A stretch of DNA of 64,000 nucleotides from Rotaria sordida (GCA_905250125.1 CAJNOL010000301.1:62001-126000), one strand, 5' to 3'. Counted from the first letter of the stretch, positions 1 through 13,100 are shown. Translations and numbers: made by a program. Notes: a model not told the origin generated them from the letters alone.

Positions 1-1
1 T

Positions 2-2374
2 ATGAATTTCCAGTTAAAACTTGTCGAAGATGCGATTCTTCAACAAGAAGAAAAAGATGGAGTTGCAAGTGCTGAATTAAGACAATTACAGTCAGATCTT
101 CGTGAAGCTCTTTCTCTCTTTAATACATCAAATAGTAACAATAGTATGCAAATTCTTCTAAGGTTCATCATATCTATATATTCATCTTTAGATGAATCAA
201 TAATTACAATTGATGATCCTGACTCAACCTCTTGTCTCACTCTTTCATCCGATTCTGATAGTAGTGATGATGAAGATGATGAAGAAGCCGAGAATTCCGT
301 TGTAAAAGAAATTGTTGGTTCGTAAATACTTTTATCCTTGAAAATCATTGATTTTTATTTTCATAGGTACAAAATGTAGTGTAAAAATTAATTGTCCTAT
401 CAGTGGTTTACAACGACATAATGCTGTTGGGCTCGATATTGAATCTATAGCAGATAATACAGTACGTATTAAAATATTCATTTTTTTTGCTAATGTATAT
501 ATTTATTAACATTAGGTTCGAGTTTTATTTTGTCAACCAACACGTCTTGATTTAAAACCATGTTCACATTTTCTCAATGATACTTGTCGTTTTGGTGACA
601 CTTGCAAGTAAGAAACAAAACATCTTCTTTTAATTTTAACTCTTTTTTTCTGTCTCGTTCAGATATTCTCATGGTTTTGTTGTTTCTGTTAATGATCTTC
701 TTGAATATGTTGAAGCAAATTATAAGTAAAGATATATCATTAGTTTTTTTTTTAGTATGTTAATATTCAAAAAATATGATTTTTTTTTTTCGTAGTACTC
801 TTGCTGTTGGTCAAAATGTTGTATGTAAACAAGGTAGCGATGGTTTATGGAAACCAGGTGTTATTGAAAGTGTTGAAAATGATAATCATCTTTGTGTAGT
901 ACGTTTTACTCATTTTAATGCATTAGAAGCTATACCATTTGAATCAATAATAACAACAAGTAAAATAATTTTATTGAATTTCAAATATTTATTTATCTTT
1001 TTTAAAGATACTTCAGATGAAATTCAAACAAATGATGAAGATGAAGATATTACTAATGATGTTTTTAATTCAATGGCAGATATTCCAAGTTCATCTACTG
1101 ATCAACCAAGATTAGGAAATTTAGGAGTTTGGGAAAAGCATACTAAAGTAAGAAATTTTTTTTTTCATTTCGTTTTTCAAAGAAATGAAATTTTCCTTTG
1201 TTGTAAAAGCATTGACTGACCGAATTATATAGAATATCTAAGGAAAAGCCTAGATGAATCTTTTCTATTATAACTTGATTTCAAAATGTATTATAGGGAA
1301 TCGGTTCTAAATTATTGGCAAAAATGGGTTATAAAGCTGGACAAGGTCTTGGACGACAAAATCAAGGATTAGTAAATCCGATTGAAGCTCGAATTTTACC
1401 TAAAGGTAATTGATTGATTGATTGAACTAAATTTTTATTAAACTATACGTTGTCTATTGTATTTTCATAGGAAAATCTTTAGATGCTATATTTGAATTAA
1501 AAAAACAGCATAAATTACCTGATGCATTTAAAATAAAAAAACATCGAAAAAAATTAACAATTGAAAAACAAAAAAAATTACCTGAAGAAAAAGATGTTTT
1601 TACATTTCTTGATAAAATATTTACATCAGAAATAAGATCAAGTTTGTTTCTTATTAAATCTTTAATCAAACTTTCAAAAACAAAAAAAAATCTATATTTT
1701 CCTTTAGCCAATCAAGATTCAACACCATCACCATTGGATCGATTTAAAGATAATAAAACAACTGTTGATGAAACATCTTTACTATTACATACAGAAGTAA
1801 GATATCCTGAACCAGATTGCCATATGTATGAATTTATAGAGCAAATTGTAGTGTATCGAATTGAGTTTAAAAACGAAATTTGAGAATATCCTATGGATTA
1901 CAATGTGTATGAGTATTCCAAGCATTATAACATTCTTAGCACATGAAAATTTCCATAAAATTTGATTTTTTATATACCATTCGATGCGCCGCAATTTGTT
2001 CTACAAAACTACATATATGATATCCTCGTTCAAGATAGGCCACCAAATTCGACTGACTCTTTTTGATCTTTTATTTTAGATCGGTCGACGTAATGATGAA
2101 ATTCGAGTATTAGAACGTGAAATTCAACATTTAGAAGAACGTTTAAAATACAATGAACTTCGGTTAGTCTAAAAATAATTTCTTCATATCAAAAACAAAA
2201 AAAAAAAAGAACAAATATATTTTCTTTTTTTCTAGAGGTACATCAATAGTTGCTTCAAATATCAAACAACGTTTGACAGCAAAAAAAATTCAATATAATA
2301 AATTAAAACATATTGAAAATAATCTTCAATCTAAACGTGACCAAATTCGTACAAAAAAACTCGATCTTTTTTAA
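2..2374 (+). CDS. ZGPAT: ZGPAT-like zinc finger CCCH and G-patch protein
   Basis: Nuclear protein of the ZGPAT family, known in vertebrates as a DNA-binding transcriptional repressor and splicing-related G-patch protein. The N-terminal exon carries a helical segment ([15 protein letters not shown]) like the start of vertebrate ZGPAT, then an acidic Ser/Asp/Glu-rich stretch. A CCCH finger follows ([20 protein letters not shown], about 540-675), then a Tudor-like segment (about 796-960, [11 protein letters not shown]), a G-patch (about 1297-1410, [14 protein letters not shown]) and a C-terminal coiled coil (2080-2371). Exons join with small introns; exon 1 appears to end at 317 and exon 2 to start at 367. 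The stop is 2372-2374. The first ATG is base 2 of the window, so an upstream exon or a longer start cannot be excluded. EIF3K begins only 77 bp downstream on the same strand. Family assignment is strong; exact exon edges are by eye. Confidence 0.9.
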
Positions 2375-2451
2375 TATAAATAATTTTTTGTAAAAAAAAA
2401 CAAATAAACATGTCATTTATTTAAAAATTTCAGATTTAATTTTAAAGAAAA
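2375..2451 (+). promoter_or_regulatory. Candidate intercistronic region with poly(A) signal and trans-splice acceptor
   Basis: Only 77 bp separate the ZGPAT stop from the EIF3K ATG. AATAAA lies at 2403-2408, and a good acceptor (atttcag, AG at 2432-2433) lies 18 bases before the EIF3K ATG with no donor in between. This order (stop, poly(A) signal, acceptor, ATG) is what trans-spliced operons show in nematodes and in rotifers with spliced leaders. An ordinary 5'-UTR intron whose donor lies inside ZGPAT is the alternative. The operon reading is inference. Confidence 0.4.
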
Positions 2452-3998
2452 ATGCCATCTATTAGTAATGCTCGTACGAATACACGTGCTGAAGAAGTAG
2501 CAAAAAAACTTAAAGGCATTGAACGGTATATAATTTTCATTTTTATAATTCTTTTCGAATAATCTTGTTTTTTTCGAATTCAATTAGATATAATCCAAAT
2601 TGTCGTCCAATGCTTGAAGAGTATGTTCAATATCAAATTGAAAATCGTTTTTATGATTTTGATGCTAATATGGCTTTATTAAAAATGTATCAATTTGATC
2701 CAAGTTATTTTCAAGCTGATAAAGTTGCAGATATTCTTCTTTTGGCAGTAACAAATTTACCAAAACCAGATTTTTTACTCTGCAAATATTTACTTGATAC
2801 ACAAAAAGTAGTTTCGAAAATAAGAAAAAAATTTTCTTTTTTTTTTCATTAAATTTCTCTTTTATATCAGTGTCAAGAAAATCCACGTATAGTTGAAGCT
2901 TTACAATTTGCTGAATTACTCGAATCATGTCGGTTTCAAGATTTTTGGGTAAGTTTCAAGTGATTGTTATGTGACCGAGATTCGGATCAAGTGTTTTTGC
3001 TGACTGAGACTGGGATCGGCAGGAAAAGTTTTTCCGACTGGAGCCAATTTTTTTATCGGGATCCAGACCAAGTGTTTTTTTTCTGACCGAGATCACGGTT
3101 GGGACCAAATTCTTTTTACGGTCGGGACTGAGACCAAATTTTTCGTTGATTGGAGTCCGAACCAAGATTTTATTCTGATTGGAATCAGTACCGAAAACGA
3201 CTGGCCTTGCTTATGTGTCTACGTATGACATTCTTTTGTTTCAAATTTTAATAAAATATAATTTTAAAATTATACGATAAATTTGAATTTCATATTCTAT
3301 CTATCAATTAAGAATACCAATTATTTGTACAAGCAGATTGATTTAAATTATCTCTAATAAGCATCATATAGGACATCATAATAATAGAAATTATTTGAAC
3401 TAGACAAGGGCGTTTCATTTTGTCAAAACACGATCTGTTGTTAGAATTTCTTTTTAAGTCATTTGATAAGTTCGTATTTGAATTCGTAATATTAATAAAG
3501 AAATTTATTTAAACTTATTGTTTTTTAGGAACTATTGGATCGTACTTCGGTGAAAATTCCAGGTTTTGAAGATCGTATTCGAGAATGTTCGTAAAATTAA
3601 TTATCTATTTTATCTCATTTGACATTTTTTTTTAATAATTTTTCAGTTATTTGCCAAACAATAAGTCGAACATATCAAACAATTAATCGACAAGAATTAC
3701 AATCAGCATTAGGTCGTCTTTCTAGTAATAATTTGCTTTCTTTTGTTTTTCTTTTTTATTATAATCAAATTCTAATTTAGGCAATGATTTTGAAGCATTG
3801 ATTAAAGCTCGTGGATGGAAAGAACTTGCTGATGATTCTAATTATATTTGGATTGCTAATCATGAGGAAAATATTAAATCTCGTAATATAGTTGAAAAGA
3901 TTAAATTTGAACGTAAGTTTTAAATCATGTACAAAATAAACCTCTGCTCTTTATTTTTTTCTTATTTAGATGTTGCACCAGTTATGAATATTATCTAA
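2452..3998 (+). CDS. EIF3K: Eukaryotic translation initiation factor 3 subunit K
   Basis: Subunit of the eIF3 complex, which acts in 43S pre-initiation complex assembly in the cytoplasm. The translation follows animal eIF3k throughout: LKGIERYNPNCRPMLEEYV near the N-terminus, then LLKMYQFDPSYFQADKVADI, TNLPKPDFLLCKYLLD, ESCRFQDFW, the PCI/winged-helix part (VKIPGFEDRIRECS, ICQTISRTYQTINRQEL) and the conserved tail NIVEKIKFE followed by VAPVMNII. Exon 1 ends at about 2525 and exon 2 starts at 2588; the join CG+A restores RYNPN. The intron at about 2949-3528 is much larger than the others and carries a degenerate GC-rich repeat. The start is the first ATG after a strong acceptor-like site. The next gene, RPUSD4, is convergent, with its stop 70 bp away. 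Confidence 0.95.
2972..3212. repeat. Degenerate GC-rich phrase repeat in EIF3K intron
   Basis: Intron segment made of diverged units of about 35-40 bp. Each resembles gaccgagatcgggaccaa followed by a T-rich run (atttttt). At least five units can be read: near 2973, 3001, 3041, 3083 and 3121. The DNA is clearly GC-richer than the flanking intron. Similar wording recurs at 5446-5538 and 13165-13292. It is non-coding as far as can be seen. Confidence 0.6.
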
Positions 3999-4067
3999 TT
4001 TGTGCGCACATCATCTTTTTTTTCTGTCTTTTATTAAAATAAAGAAAAGAAGACAACAAGAAATATC

Positions 4068-7000
4068 TTATTTAATCATTCGTAATCGTAGATTTTGAAT
4101 AAAATAACGTAAATGATGTGATAAACGAGCACGAATAAATATATTTTGTTGATGATGAAGAAAACTTGGTATAGCTATTGAATATGAATGTAAACATAAG
4201 GGAATTGTACGTACTTTTGCTTGACGTACACCTAATTTTTTTAATGTTGCAAATGGTAATTTCTATATAATCAAGAAAAAAAACAAAAACAATGATTTTA
4301 AAACAAAAAAAACAAATAAGTTTGAATTATACTTGTGGTGCTAATTTAGCATAATGAGAATATTTATGATCGCCTAATATAGGTGTTCCAAGTGCATGAG
4401 CTAAATGTGTACGAATTTGATGTTTAACACCTGAAAATTTCGAAAAAAAATCAATTTATAGTAAAATTGTACATTGAAATAATTTCATGCGATAACATAA
4501 GCGAAATTTCCGATATTGAAGTATTTGAACGTATGGGATGCGAGCGAATTTCTATTGTTCGAAATAATCATTCACACACTCAATTGCATTCGATGAATCT
4601 ATTTGTCGAACGTTGTTTATAACGATTTGGAATCGTTTTTATCGCTTAAATTTTGTCTGACGAAATCGAACAACCAAAAATCACATGATACCAAGTTCGG
4701 AGTATTACTTAATAAGAGAAGTCATCCAATTGATAAATCACTGTTGAGTGGAGACTATGTGTATTATGTAGATCCAAATAAGCTATGAATACTACAGTTT
4801 GGCGGTTCTTAAAAAAAATGAAATCGGAACCGTTAAATCTATGTTGTCACTAGATATCCATAAGACTGTTTTGTTTAAGTACTAAAATATATAATGTACT
4901 TAATCTTAATATTTCAATGGTGAAAATTTCTCAAAATAGATTTAAAGTTTTTGTATCTATCTAATGATTTAACGGTTTTGGTTCCACATGATATTTTGAG
5001 AGCTGAGCTGGAACCATGGTTCCAATTCCAGGTAATTTTTACGGCCGTCGAACTTTAATGGATACTCTGAAAAGAGTTTGTACTATTAGCTTATTGCTGC
5101 GAAGATACAGCACTTTTACAGTATTTTTTAAATGAAAGTCGTCGTAACAGAAAAACTGATTTTCAAATTTCCACTTGAAATTTTGTACAAGGACAAGCCT
5201 TAATAAGAGTAGTTCAATACAATAGTTTAATCTAAGGATAGGAACAGCATCAAGATCTGAAACATTCACAAAACGCTAAACCTGTCCCTATGCAAAGTTT
5301 CAAGTCGAAATTCAAAAATGAATCACGATATTCATTTAAATAATACCATAAAGGTAGAGTATCTCTGTAGCAATAAGCTAATAGCACAAAGTCTTTTCAG
5401 AGTATTCATAGCAAATTTGGGTCTACATTATGCACAGTCTCGACTAGAGATTGCGAGACTATTTCTAGACCACGACTGGAGTCAGAAAAACTAAAACCAC
5501 CGGCTCGGGACCAAAATGACTTGGTCCCGCACATTTCTAGTCTCGACTTAAAAGTGATTTATCATTTGCTAAACTATCCTCATAAATAATTTTCAATGTG
5601 ATGCGAACATGAATGTATGCAGAATAGAAACTCGATTTAATTATTAAATATCGGCAGCCACAGAAAAAAAAGTGATTCATTGTTCATTTCACAAAAATCA
5701 TCATTTTGAATGTTAGTATAAAAAAAAATATCTGATGAAATTTACCTGTAACTGGTTGACATTCTACTAATGAAACTCCATAATTCGAATCAATTACACG
5801 ATATTTTGTTTTTGCTGCTGAACTATTAATATGATCACGTTTAACTTTAGGCATAACTAATTTTGTTAAATCATTATAATCAGGTGAAAGCATCATTTTA
5901 TATGTACCACGAACACTTCTTTCAATAATTGGTATATTAATTTCACCTATTAGAGAAAAACAATTTACTTGATATAATCAAAAAATTAATTTTTTACCTT
6001 CAGTTGGTCTTGGTATTCCACGAACAATAGTTAAATATTGCTTAATAATTTTTCGTTCTTGCATAAGTTCACGTAATCGTTTTTCAGCTTCTGGTGTACT
6101 AAATAGAATATAATAAGAAATTTGATAAATAATTATTTTTCTTTTACTAAGCCATAAGTAAAACACCAGTTGATTGTTTATCAAGTCGATGTAATAAATG
6201 AAGTTGTCTTATTTCAGGTTTATTTAAACGTTCGATTATTTGTGGTATAAAATGAGCTATAAATACAAAAAAACGAATCAATATCTGATTGATGATTTCG
6301 GAAATGAAAAATTAAAGCAGAATTTTGTTTTCGTCACTTTATATATGGTTAGATAGAGCGTAACAAATTGATCAAGAATATGTGCGTTTTCAATTTTTTT
6401 CATTTTCTTTAATTTTTGAAACTGTTTGTTTCAGACTTAGCTTGAAAAACTGAATCTATAAAAACTCACATATATGTAAGTTTTTATAGATTCAGTTTTT
6501 CAAGGTAAATGTGAAAACAACGATTTTTGAAAATTAAAGGAAATGAAACAAAGGAAACCGCACATATTCTGGAACAACTTGTCACACTCTATCTAACCAT
6601 ACATAGAACAGCAAAAAAAATCCTGCTTTAATTTTGCATGTCCGGAACCTTACTTACCAATAGATATTTGAACTCCTGGTCCACCTAAAAAAATTAGCTC
6701 GAAAATTAAGGAAAATTATAATTTTTATTTACTTATCTAATGTGGGAAGACCATATGGTTTATCTAGTGCAAGAATACCATCTATATCAATGGAATAAAA
6801 TAATTTTTTTTGTTTACTAAAGAAAATGAATTCTTACGTTGTATGAAACAGATCTGTTTGATTAATACATCAACAATTTCTGCTTTAGTCATTGTCCACC
6901 ATTTTGGTATAAGATTTTCAAATGTTCGATAACCTAAACTATCACGAACATTAATTTTCTTTGTTAATTGTTCACGAATATGTTCAGCTGATTGAGTAGC

Positions 7001-7924
7001 ATTTTTATCTGAATCAATATCTTTATCTTTTTGTATATCAAGAGATGATTGTCGTGGTGGATCAAAATAATCTTTTGATTTTATACTACGCATTGATTCA
7101 AGTTTAGGATTATATGAATCCATTGGTGATTCATTTAGATTAGGTAAAGATTTTTCAGAAGGTTTTGGAGTTGGAATAGAAATTCGATATTGAAAATTTA
7201 TATCAAGAAGTTTATCTGATGAAGTATTCGTTGATTTTTCAATGGGAATTGAATTTGTTTGTTTATTGGGAATTGGAGTTTGAGGTTTTTTTATTTTTTC
7301 TGATGAAGTTGGTGATGTAAAAACAAGTTGATCAATATAATTAAGTTCATCTGTTGGTGGCATTTCAATTCGTTTTGCTGGTATAGTTTTATTAATTTGT
7401 TCATCTGGATATTCAATTTTTTTTAATGTATTAAAATATTGTTCATCAATAAAATTCATTTCTTCATTTTTTAATTCTTTTATTGTTTCTTTTTGAAGTA
7501 TTGTTGATTTAATTTTAGATTTTTTTGTTGTTAATTCAGGAAAAGCTAATTGATCAATATAATTATCTGTGATTTTTTCTTCTTTTTGAGATGATAGTTT
7601 ATTTTCAAAACTAATATTTCGATAATGAGCATTAATTAAACCATAAAAATCAATATCATTTGTATCAGTATTAATATCTTCATCAACTAATGACCATAAT
7701 CGATCATCAAATGTTTGATTTTGTTCACTTCTTGGATCATAAGTTTTATATAATGATTCAATCATTTGATGTTCTTTAGATTTCGATGCATGATCAACAC
7801 GTATTTGACCAAATGTTGCACGATGTGTAACATATTTTGAATGAGTAGAGGAAAGTTCTTTATTATCTTTAGATTTTTTATCATCTGTTGATGATGATGA
7901 TTCTTCAGTAGTTTCTTTAAGCAT
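4068..7924 (-). CDS. RPUSD4: RPUSD4-like mitochondrial RNA pseudouridine synthase
   Basis: RluA-type pseudouridine synthase. Human RPUSD4 modifies mitochondrial 16S rRNA and tRNA. The catalytic motif HRLDKQSTGVLL (about 6170-6210, complement) contains the Asp of this family. Downstream exons give KMMLSPDY, VECQPVTG, HQIRTHLAHALGTPILG and APQKLPFATLKKLG, which follow RPUSD4 in order rather than RPUSD3. The stop is at 4068-4070. I took the ATG at 7924; the frame is open upstream but has no nearer ATG. The N-terminal exon encodes about 360 residues, far longer than the human N-terminus. It is low in complexity and carries repeats of a short motif (NYIDQLAF, NFIDEQYF, NYIDQLVF). No clear mitochondrial presequence follows the chosen ATG, so a targeting exon may lie upstream. 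Two introns (about 4437-5743 and 6257-6656) are filled by hairpin repeats. Confidence 0.9.
4738..5560. repeat. Hairpin repeat family F1, copy a (RPUSD4 intron)
   Basis: Long inverted repeat. The left end near 4755-4800 has the motif atgtagatccaaataagc. The right end near 5395-5445 carries its complement in diverged form (gggtctacattatg). Inner arms 5066-5190 and 5277-5398 pair well (ttagcttattgctgcgaag against gtagcaataagctaatagc) around a centre near 5232. Copies b and c have the same plan. A GC-rich repeat is inserted near the right end. No transposase is seen, so the element is non-autonomous. Confidence 0.65.
5446..5538. mobile_element. GC-rich repeat inserted in F1 copy a with a 10-bp flanking duplication
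   Basis: The 10-mer agtctcgact occurs at 5436-5445 and again at 5539-5548, bracketing about 93 bp of GC-richer sequence. The insert contains a perfect 8-bp hairpin (cgggacca/tggtcccg). F1 copies b and c run through this point without the insert, so they show the empty site. This looks like a target-site duplication from a small mobile unit. The duplication is short and could be chance. Confidence 0.5.
6295..6650. repeat. 356-bp hairpin filling an RPUSD4 intron
   Basis: Inverted repeat centred near 6473. The innermost arms are near-perfect (aaaactgaatctataaaaac and its complement). Outer arms pair as atggttagatagagcgtaac (6354) against its diverged complement ending near 6600, and aaattaaagcag (6310) against ctgctttaattt (6622). 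The element occupies almost the whole intron. No coding capacity. Confidence 0.75.
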
Positions 7925-10191
7925 TTTAAATTTTGATCTAAAATATAATAATCTAAACACGGAAAAGATATTAATTTAGTATTTTCTTTTTTTATGGACT
8001 TTGATAAATTGTTCTAGGAAGATTTATGTATCAAATTTAAAGTAATATTTCATTGAGAACTTTTCGAAAATTTAAGCGTTATCGAAATGTGTTAACATTG
8101 AGTTTCAAAACCTTGATCCTTTTGTAGAATAGTCGAATTTCCATGCAAAAGAGTTCCTGAGTACATGTTCGAATGACATATTGATTTTAGCTAACGGATG
8201 AGCCTTTTTTTCTTATAGACAGTAAAAGTATAATAACTATAAAACAGGTAGATATATGTTTGAATAACCAACGGAACGTTATATGCGTATATACGACAAA
8301 ACAGTTAAGTTTTTAGAATATTTAATATCATATTAAAACATTCTCATATATCGAATTAATTAGTTCTGATTTATGATTATCATGATTTGTATATTCTCAC
8401 AAGTTCAAAAATTGATTGAATTCTTCACGGAAGATAAAAGAGTACCATAGGCGATGGAACCACGAGGCTTGGATAGACTAAAACATTCGTTTCTCGTTTC
8501 TTCAGATTGATAGATCTATACAGTATATCGAAATTTGTTACCAGCTTCAGCGGCAAACAGTAACATTTCCGTAGTGAAACAGATTTAGGAGAATTTCTTG
8601 AATAAACATTGAATTTAGTATATCTAAACGTTGGATCCTACATTGCCAATGAATTGAAGTAGTAAACCTTCCTTGCAAACGAACAAGAACTGTATGGGAA
8701 ACTCGAATTAGATCAACTGCAAACTGCCGACAATTTACAGAAATCATCTAGCTGATGAATCGTTTTTGAATCGAAACTATGTGTATTATATGTAGATCCA
8801 ACTAAGCTGTGAATACTCTGAAAATAATTCGTGCCCTTAGTTTGTTACTGTGAAGACATTTCACATTTACGGTATGTTCTTAACTGAATGCTGTGACAAC
8901 AGAAAAACTCATTTTTGAATTTCGATTCGAAACTTTGCATAGACACAGGTCTTTATGAGAGTCGTTTCAGATCTTTTTGATTTGCTTCTATTATGAAATA
9001 CGAACATAAAATATAACGGTTTATATGGAAGAAAAGAAATCCCTGCCTTTCAGCAGATTCATTAGCCCAATATCTTCTCAGAAAATAACACTAGCCATAG
9101 CTTTGGACAGAAGATCGTCTTGACGCAGAATTCTTGCGTTCAATCGCTTAAACTCTTCGTACACACTGATTAACCGCATACTAACCACAAGTGCAGGCGT
9201 ATGCCCGCAATATGCTATCGCGCAGTTGATTCAAGACAAATAGCCATTAGCAACTTGTCCAGAATCGTTCCATGGTTGATGGTACCTATTGGGTACATGT
9301 TGAACAACTGACCTACTCAACCATAATAGTCAGATTTATAAAAGCGATGTAAACAACACGCTACTAGCAAGGATCGGAACAGCAATAAGATCTGAAACAT
9401 TGACAAGAAACTAAATCTGTTTCTATACAAAGCTTCAAGCTGAAATAGAAAAATCAGTTTTTGTGTTATCACGACATTCATTTAAAACAGTTTCATAAAA
9501 GTGCAATATCTCCTCAACAATAAGCTACTGGTATCAACTCTTCTCAGATATCCATATTTCATTTAGATCTACATAATGAACATAGTCTCGACTCAAAAGG
9601 ATTTGTAAGTTCGAGGACGTCTCTTGTTAGTGACTAAGCTTACATGCCTAAGAACTATGTTCAACAGGTGAACAAAACTACAATGAAATTCGTTTTTTTT
9701 TTTGAGATCACTACTGCTTCACCAGTATTCTGTTTTTCAGTAAAGCAGATCAGAAACTCTTCTTTCGAAAGTCAAAATTAAAAAAAAGACAAACATTGAC
9801 GTATTTTTTTAAGTGGTCTCCCTTATTCTTAACTTCTCAATAGGAATCTTATATAAAGATTGTTGAGCCTATCCTGGATTCAAAACATTTTACTGCCGAC
9901 GCATAGTACATAACTTCATAATAAGAGATCACGCAACAAATAAAACCTAATCATTCTTTTTTTCCTCAAATTTTTTATTTAATTATACCTCACAATATCT
10001 TCTGATTGTCTCAATTTTCGCACACACAAATGATAATAATATTCAATCATAATAAATAAGAAAAAAAAACGAATTATTATTATTATTATTTTTTGTCTTT
10101 GCAAGAATATAACAAATCACCATTATCCAATATGGAATTAAAAAGAAAAGAAAAATAAAATAAAAATATATCACAATAAATAATTCGGTTT
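7925..10191. other. Intergenic stretch between RPUSD4 and ENPP-like gene A
   Basis: No gene seen. It is the upstream side of RPUSD4 and the 3' side of ENPP-like gene A. It holds F1 copy b (8757-9650). The rest is AT-rich and without recognisable structure. Confidence 0.5.
8757..9650. repeat. Hairpin repeat family F1, copy b
   Basis: The left end carries actatgtgtattatatgtag followed by atccaactaagctgtgaata (about 8776-8817). The right end (about 9540-9640) carries tttagatctacataatgaac, the diverged complement. Inner arms hold the same segments as copies a and c (tttgttactgtgaagaca, 8850; cctcaacaataagctactgg, 9514). Downstream of the right end it runs on through tctcgactcaaaagg to cttgttag, without the GC-rich insert seen in copy a. 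Confidence 0.6.
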
Positions 10192-13100
10192 TTATTGAAT
10201 TTCTTCATTGTCACTTTCATCAGCAAATAAATTATTCTTTGAACCTTCACTAGTACTTAATAAACGATAACGAACAGGAACATTTTGGGATTCAACATAA
10301 ATCAATTTTCGAGAATGACGAAAAGCAACTATTATATAAATAATACCAATTAAAATTACCAAAATTACAGATCCAACAGCTAAAAAAAAATAAAACCAAA
10401 CAAATTAAATATATCTTACAGAAAATTTTCTTAAATTCATTTACTTATAAAGCCCCAATGTGTAATGTTTACTGCAGTGTTTACAACAAATAAATTTATT
10501 TCATTAAAAAATTTCTCTCTCAAATGATCTTGAAGAATATGTTTAACATTATCTAATGAACCATTTGTTATTCTTTTTTCTAATTTAAGTATATAAGACA
10601 TTAATGAATAAATATCTACAGTATGAAATGGATCAGCTTGCATATTTTGACGAAATACAGGTCCAAATCCATAAAATATCGGATACATCGATTCAACATT
10701 ATTATAACCATGATCACCAAGTAATTCAGTTGATGAATTATCTCCCGGTGCAATTATTTCATAACCAGCTTTGCCAACAAATAAAATATCTTAAATAAAA
10801 AACTGTTAATCTAAGCTTTACGAGATTAAAATATGTAACACGATGTAACGACTCTTGCTAATCATAGGAAGATTATTTTATTCGATCTATTTCAGGACAC
10901 ATTTAGTAGAAAACTGCGAATCCTTCCAGACTCGGCCTACGATCGGGTCCAGGACCATAAAAATGTGGATCCGCAACTTCCTACATTGATTACATAGGAT
11001 ATATTCTTTCCTGATCTCGTTTTAATAAATACAGCTGAAGATTATAGTTTGATAAGTTTTGTTTATCAACTAACTGTTCAATTTTCTTTAATATAATGCG
11101 GTTTTCAGCTAAGCGAAAACTTTTAATTTATTAAGCATCGAGTGATAGAAGAGTGAAGAATAAGAAATAACTGTGCGTTGACTTTTTGCCTGACACTAGT
11201 TGTATTTTTAAGCTTTGCGCTTGATGGTAATAGCTAATAAGAATCTGAAAAAAATATTTTTGTAGCTGAAAGACTTCTCTATCAATATTGGTAGGCTCGA
11301 AGACGTTAACAAAACTGTTCGAATGAGGGTCTGCTGGAAACTAAGACCCCAAAGCAGTTTCCTGGCTTCTATTCAAAGGTTTTGGAAAAGGATCTTATTT
11401 GATAAAGCAAATGATTCTGAGCAAAATAAGACGTCTATGATCTTCCTTCATCGAATTGCATTCAATATACAGAAGATTCTAGAAGCATTTTTCTCTTCTT
11501 TTTATTTGAAAATTTTTGAATGTAGTTCGATGAAGGGAGATCAAAACCAATTGTTCTATCGAATAAAATCGTCTTCCAGAAGGTTCGAATGGAAGCCAAA
11601 AAGCTGGTTTTGGAAATCTTATTTTTTTTGCAGACTCTCACCCAAGCAGTTTTGCTGAAATCGTTGAACCCATCAATCCTTCCATTTACACAACTGTTTT
11701 TTTCAGATTCTTGCTAGCTATTACCATCGATAAGAAAATTTAAAAATACAACCACTCTAAACTTTTGTCTGTCACTATACATAGAGAAATTCACTCGAGT
11801 CTGAGTCCACAAAAACGTCGGCTCGCAGCTTTCTACCGACTAGCGTCTATCACGGTCTGTGGAAGTTCGAAATTTTTACTCCTATACTTCAACACTTCTT
11901 TTTAGATCATGTTTCATAACATAATAACTTACCACCAATACGTATATTTGATTTATAATGATATTCTTCAGGTATTTGAGATTTTTTATAAACTTCATAA
12001 TTTGGAATAGTTGATAAATTTGCATAAATACGATCAATATTTGATTCTTAATTAAAATTAATTTACTTATTGATTACCCTAGTCGAACTTTTTTATTCAA
12101 GCGCTTGCCAAGACTTGAGCTCAAGATGTATCCATAGCGCATGACATCTTTGCTCAAGATGTTCATGCTTTTCATGCGCATGCCAAAAAAAGTTCGACTA
12201 GGGTAATTAAAGAAAAAATCTACCTGAATGAACAAATATATTAACAAATGCACGACTACCATATACTGAACATAATGATATATCAATATAATCTTCAAGT
12301 ATAATTGTATGATTTTTTTTAATTACTTCCATTCCATGATCAGATGTAATAATAATATTTAAATTTGTTTTTAAATATTCATCATTATCAATCATTTTTA
12401 ACAGTTGACCAATATAATTATCACATTCTTTTAATGTTTCATTCATTTCATTTGATATTGGACCATAATGATGACCTATAGAATTTCTTTTTTTGTTTAA
12501 ATTCAAATGATGATTATTAAAAAATTTAATTTTTACCAGTTATATCAGGTTCAGGATAATAGATAACACCAAAATTAATACGAGTTTCAATAGGTTCATG
12601 AAACCAATCGAATATTTGTTTAAGTATTGAATCAAATTTACGATTTAAATTAAATAATTGATATTTATATGGTAGATGACCATTAATTGGTGTATCACAA
12701 CCTGGCCAAGCTATGACACCAGATCGTCGTTGTTTAGAATCATTTGCTAATTGATTACTCACCCAAATTGGTTGAGAATATGAATTTTGTGACCTCAAAA
12801 ATTCAAGCGATAAGAGAAAGTTATTTCAAAAAATTTCGTTTTCTAAATAGTAAAAATCAATCGTATGGATCGAATCGTATTGAAAGTTTTTCTTTAAATC
12901 TAATCAAAATTTGTTCATAAAATTCTTGAAACTGTAGATAAATTTGAACTTTAAATTAACTAAAAACTTAGAATCTATTAATAATGTATTAAAAGCAAAG
13001 ATATTCCAATCTAAATAATAAATTCGATCTTCTCAATAGAAATTTCAAATACTACAAAAAAATAATCTATCAGAAGATTCAAGTGTTAGTCATCGACTAA

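Noticed and set aside
11323-11658. 111-codon plus-strand frame
   Set aside because: Falls across both arms of the hairpin in the ENPP-like gene A intron; the frame follows from the repeat.
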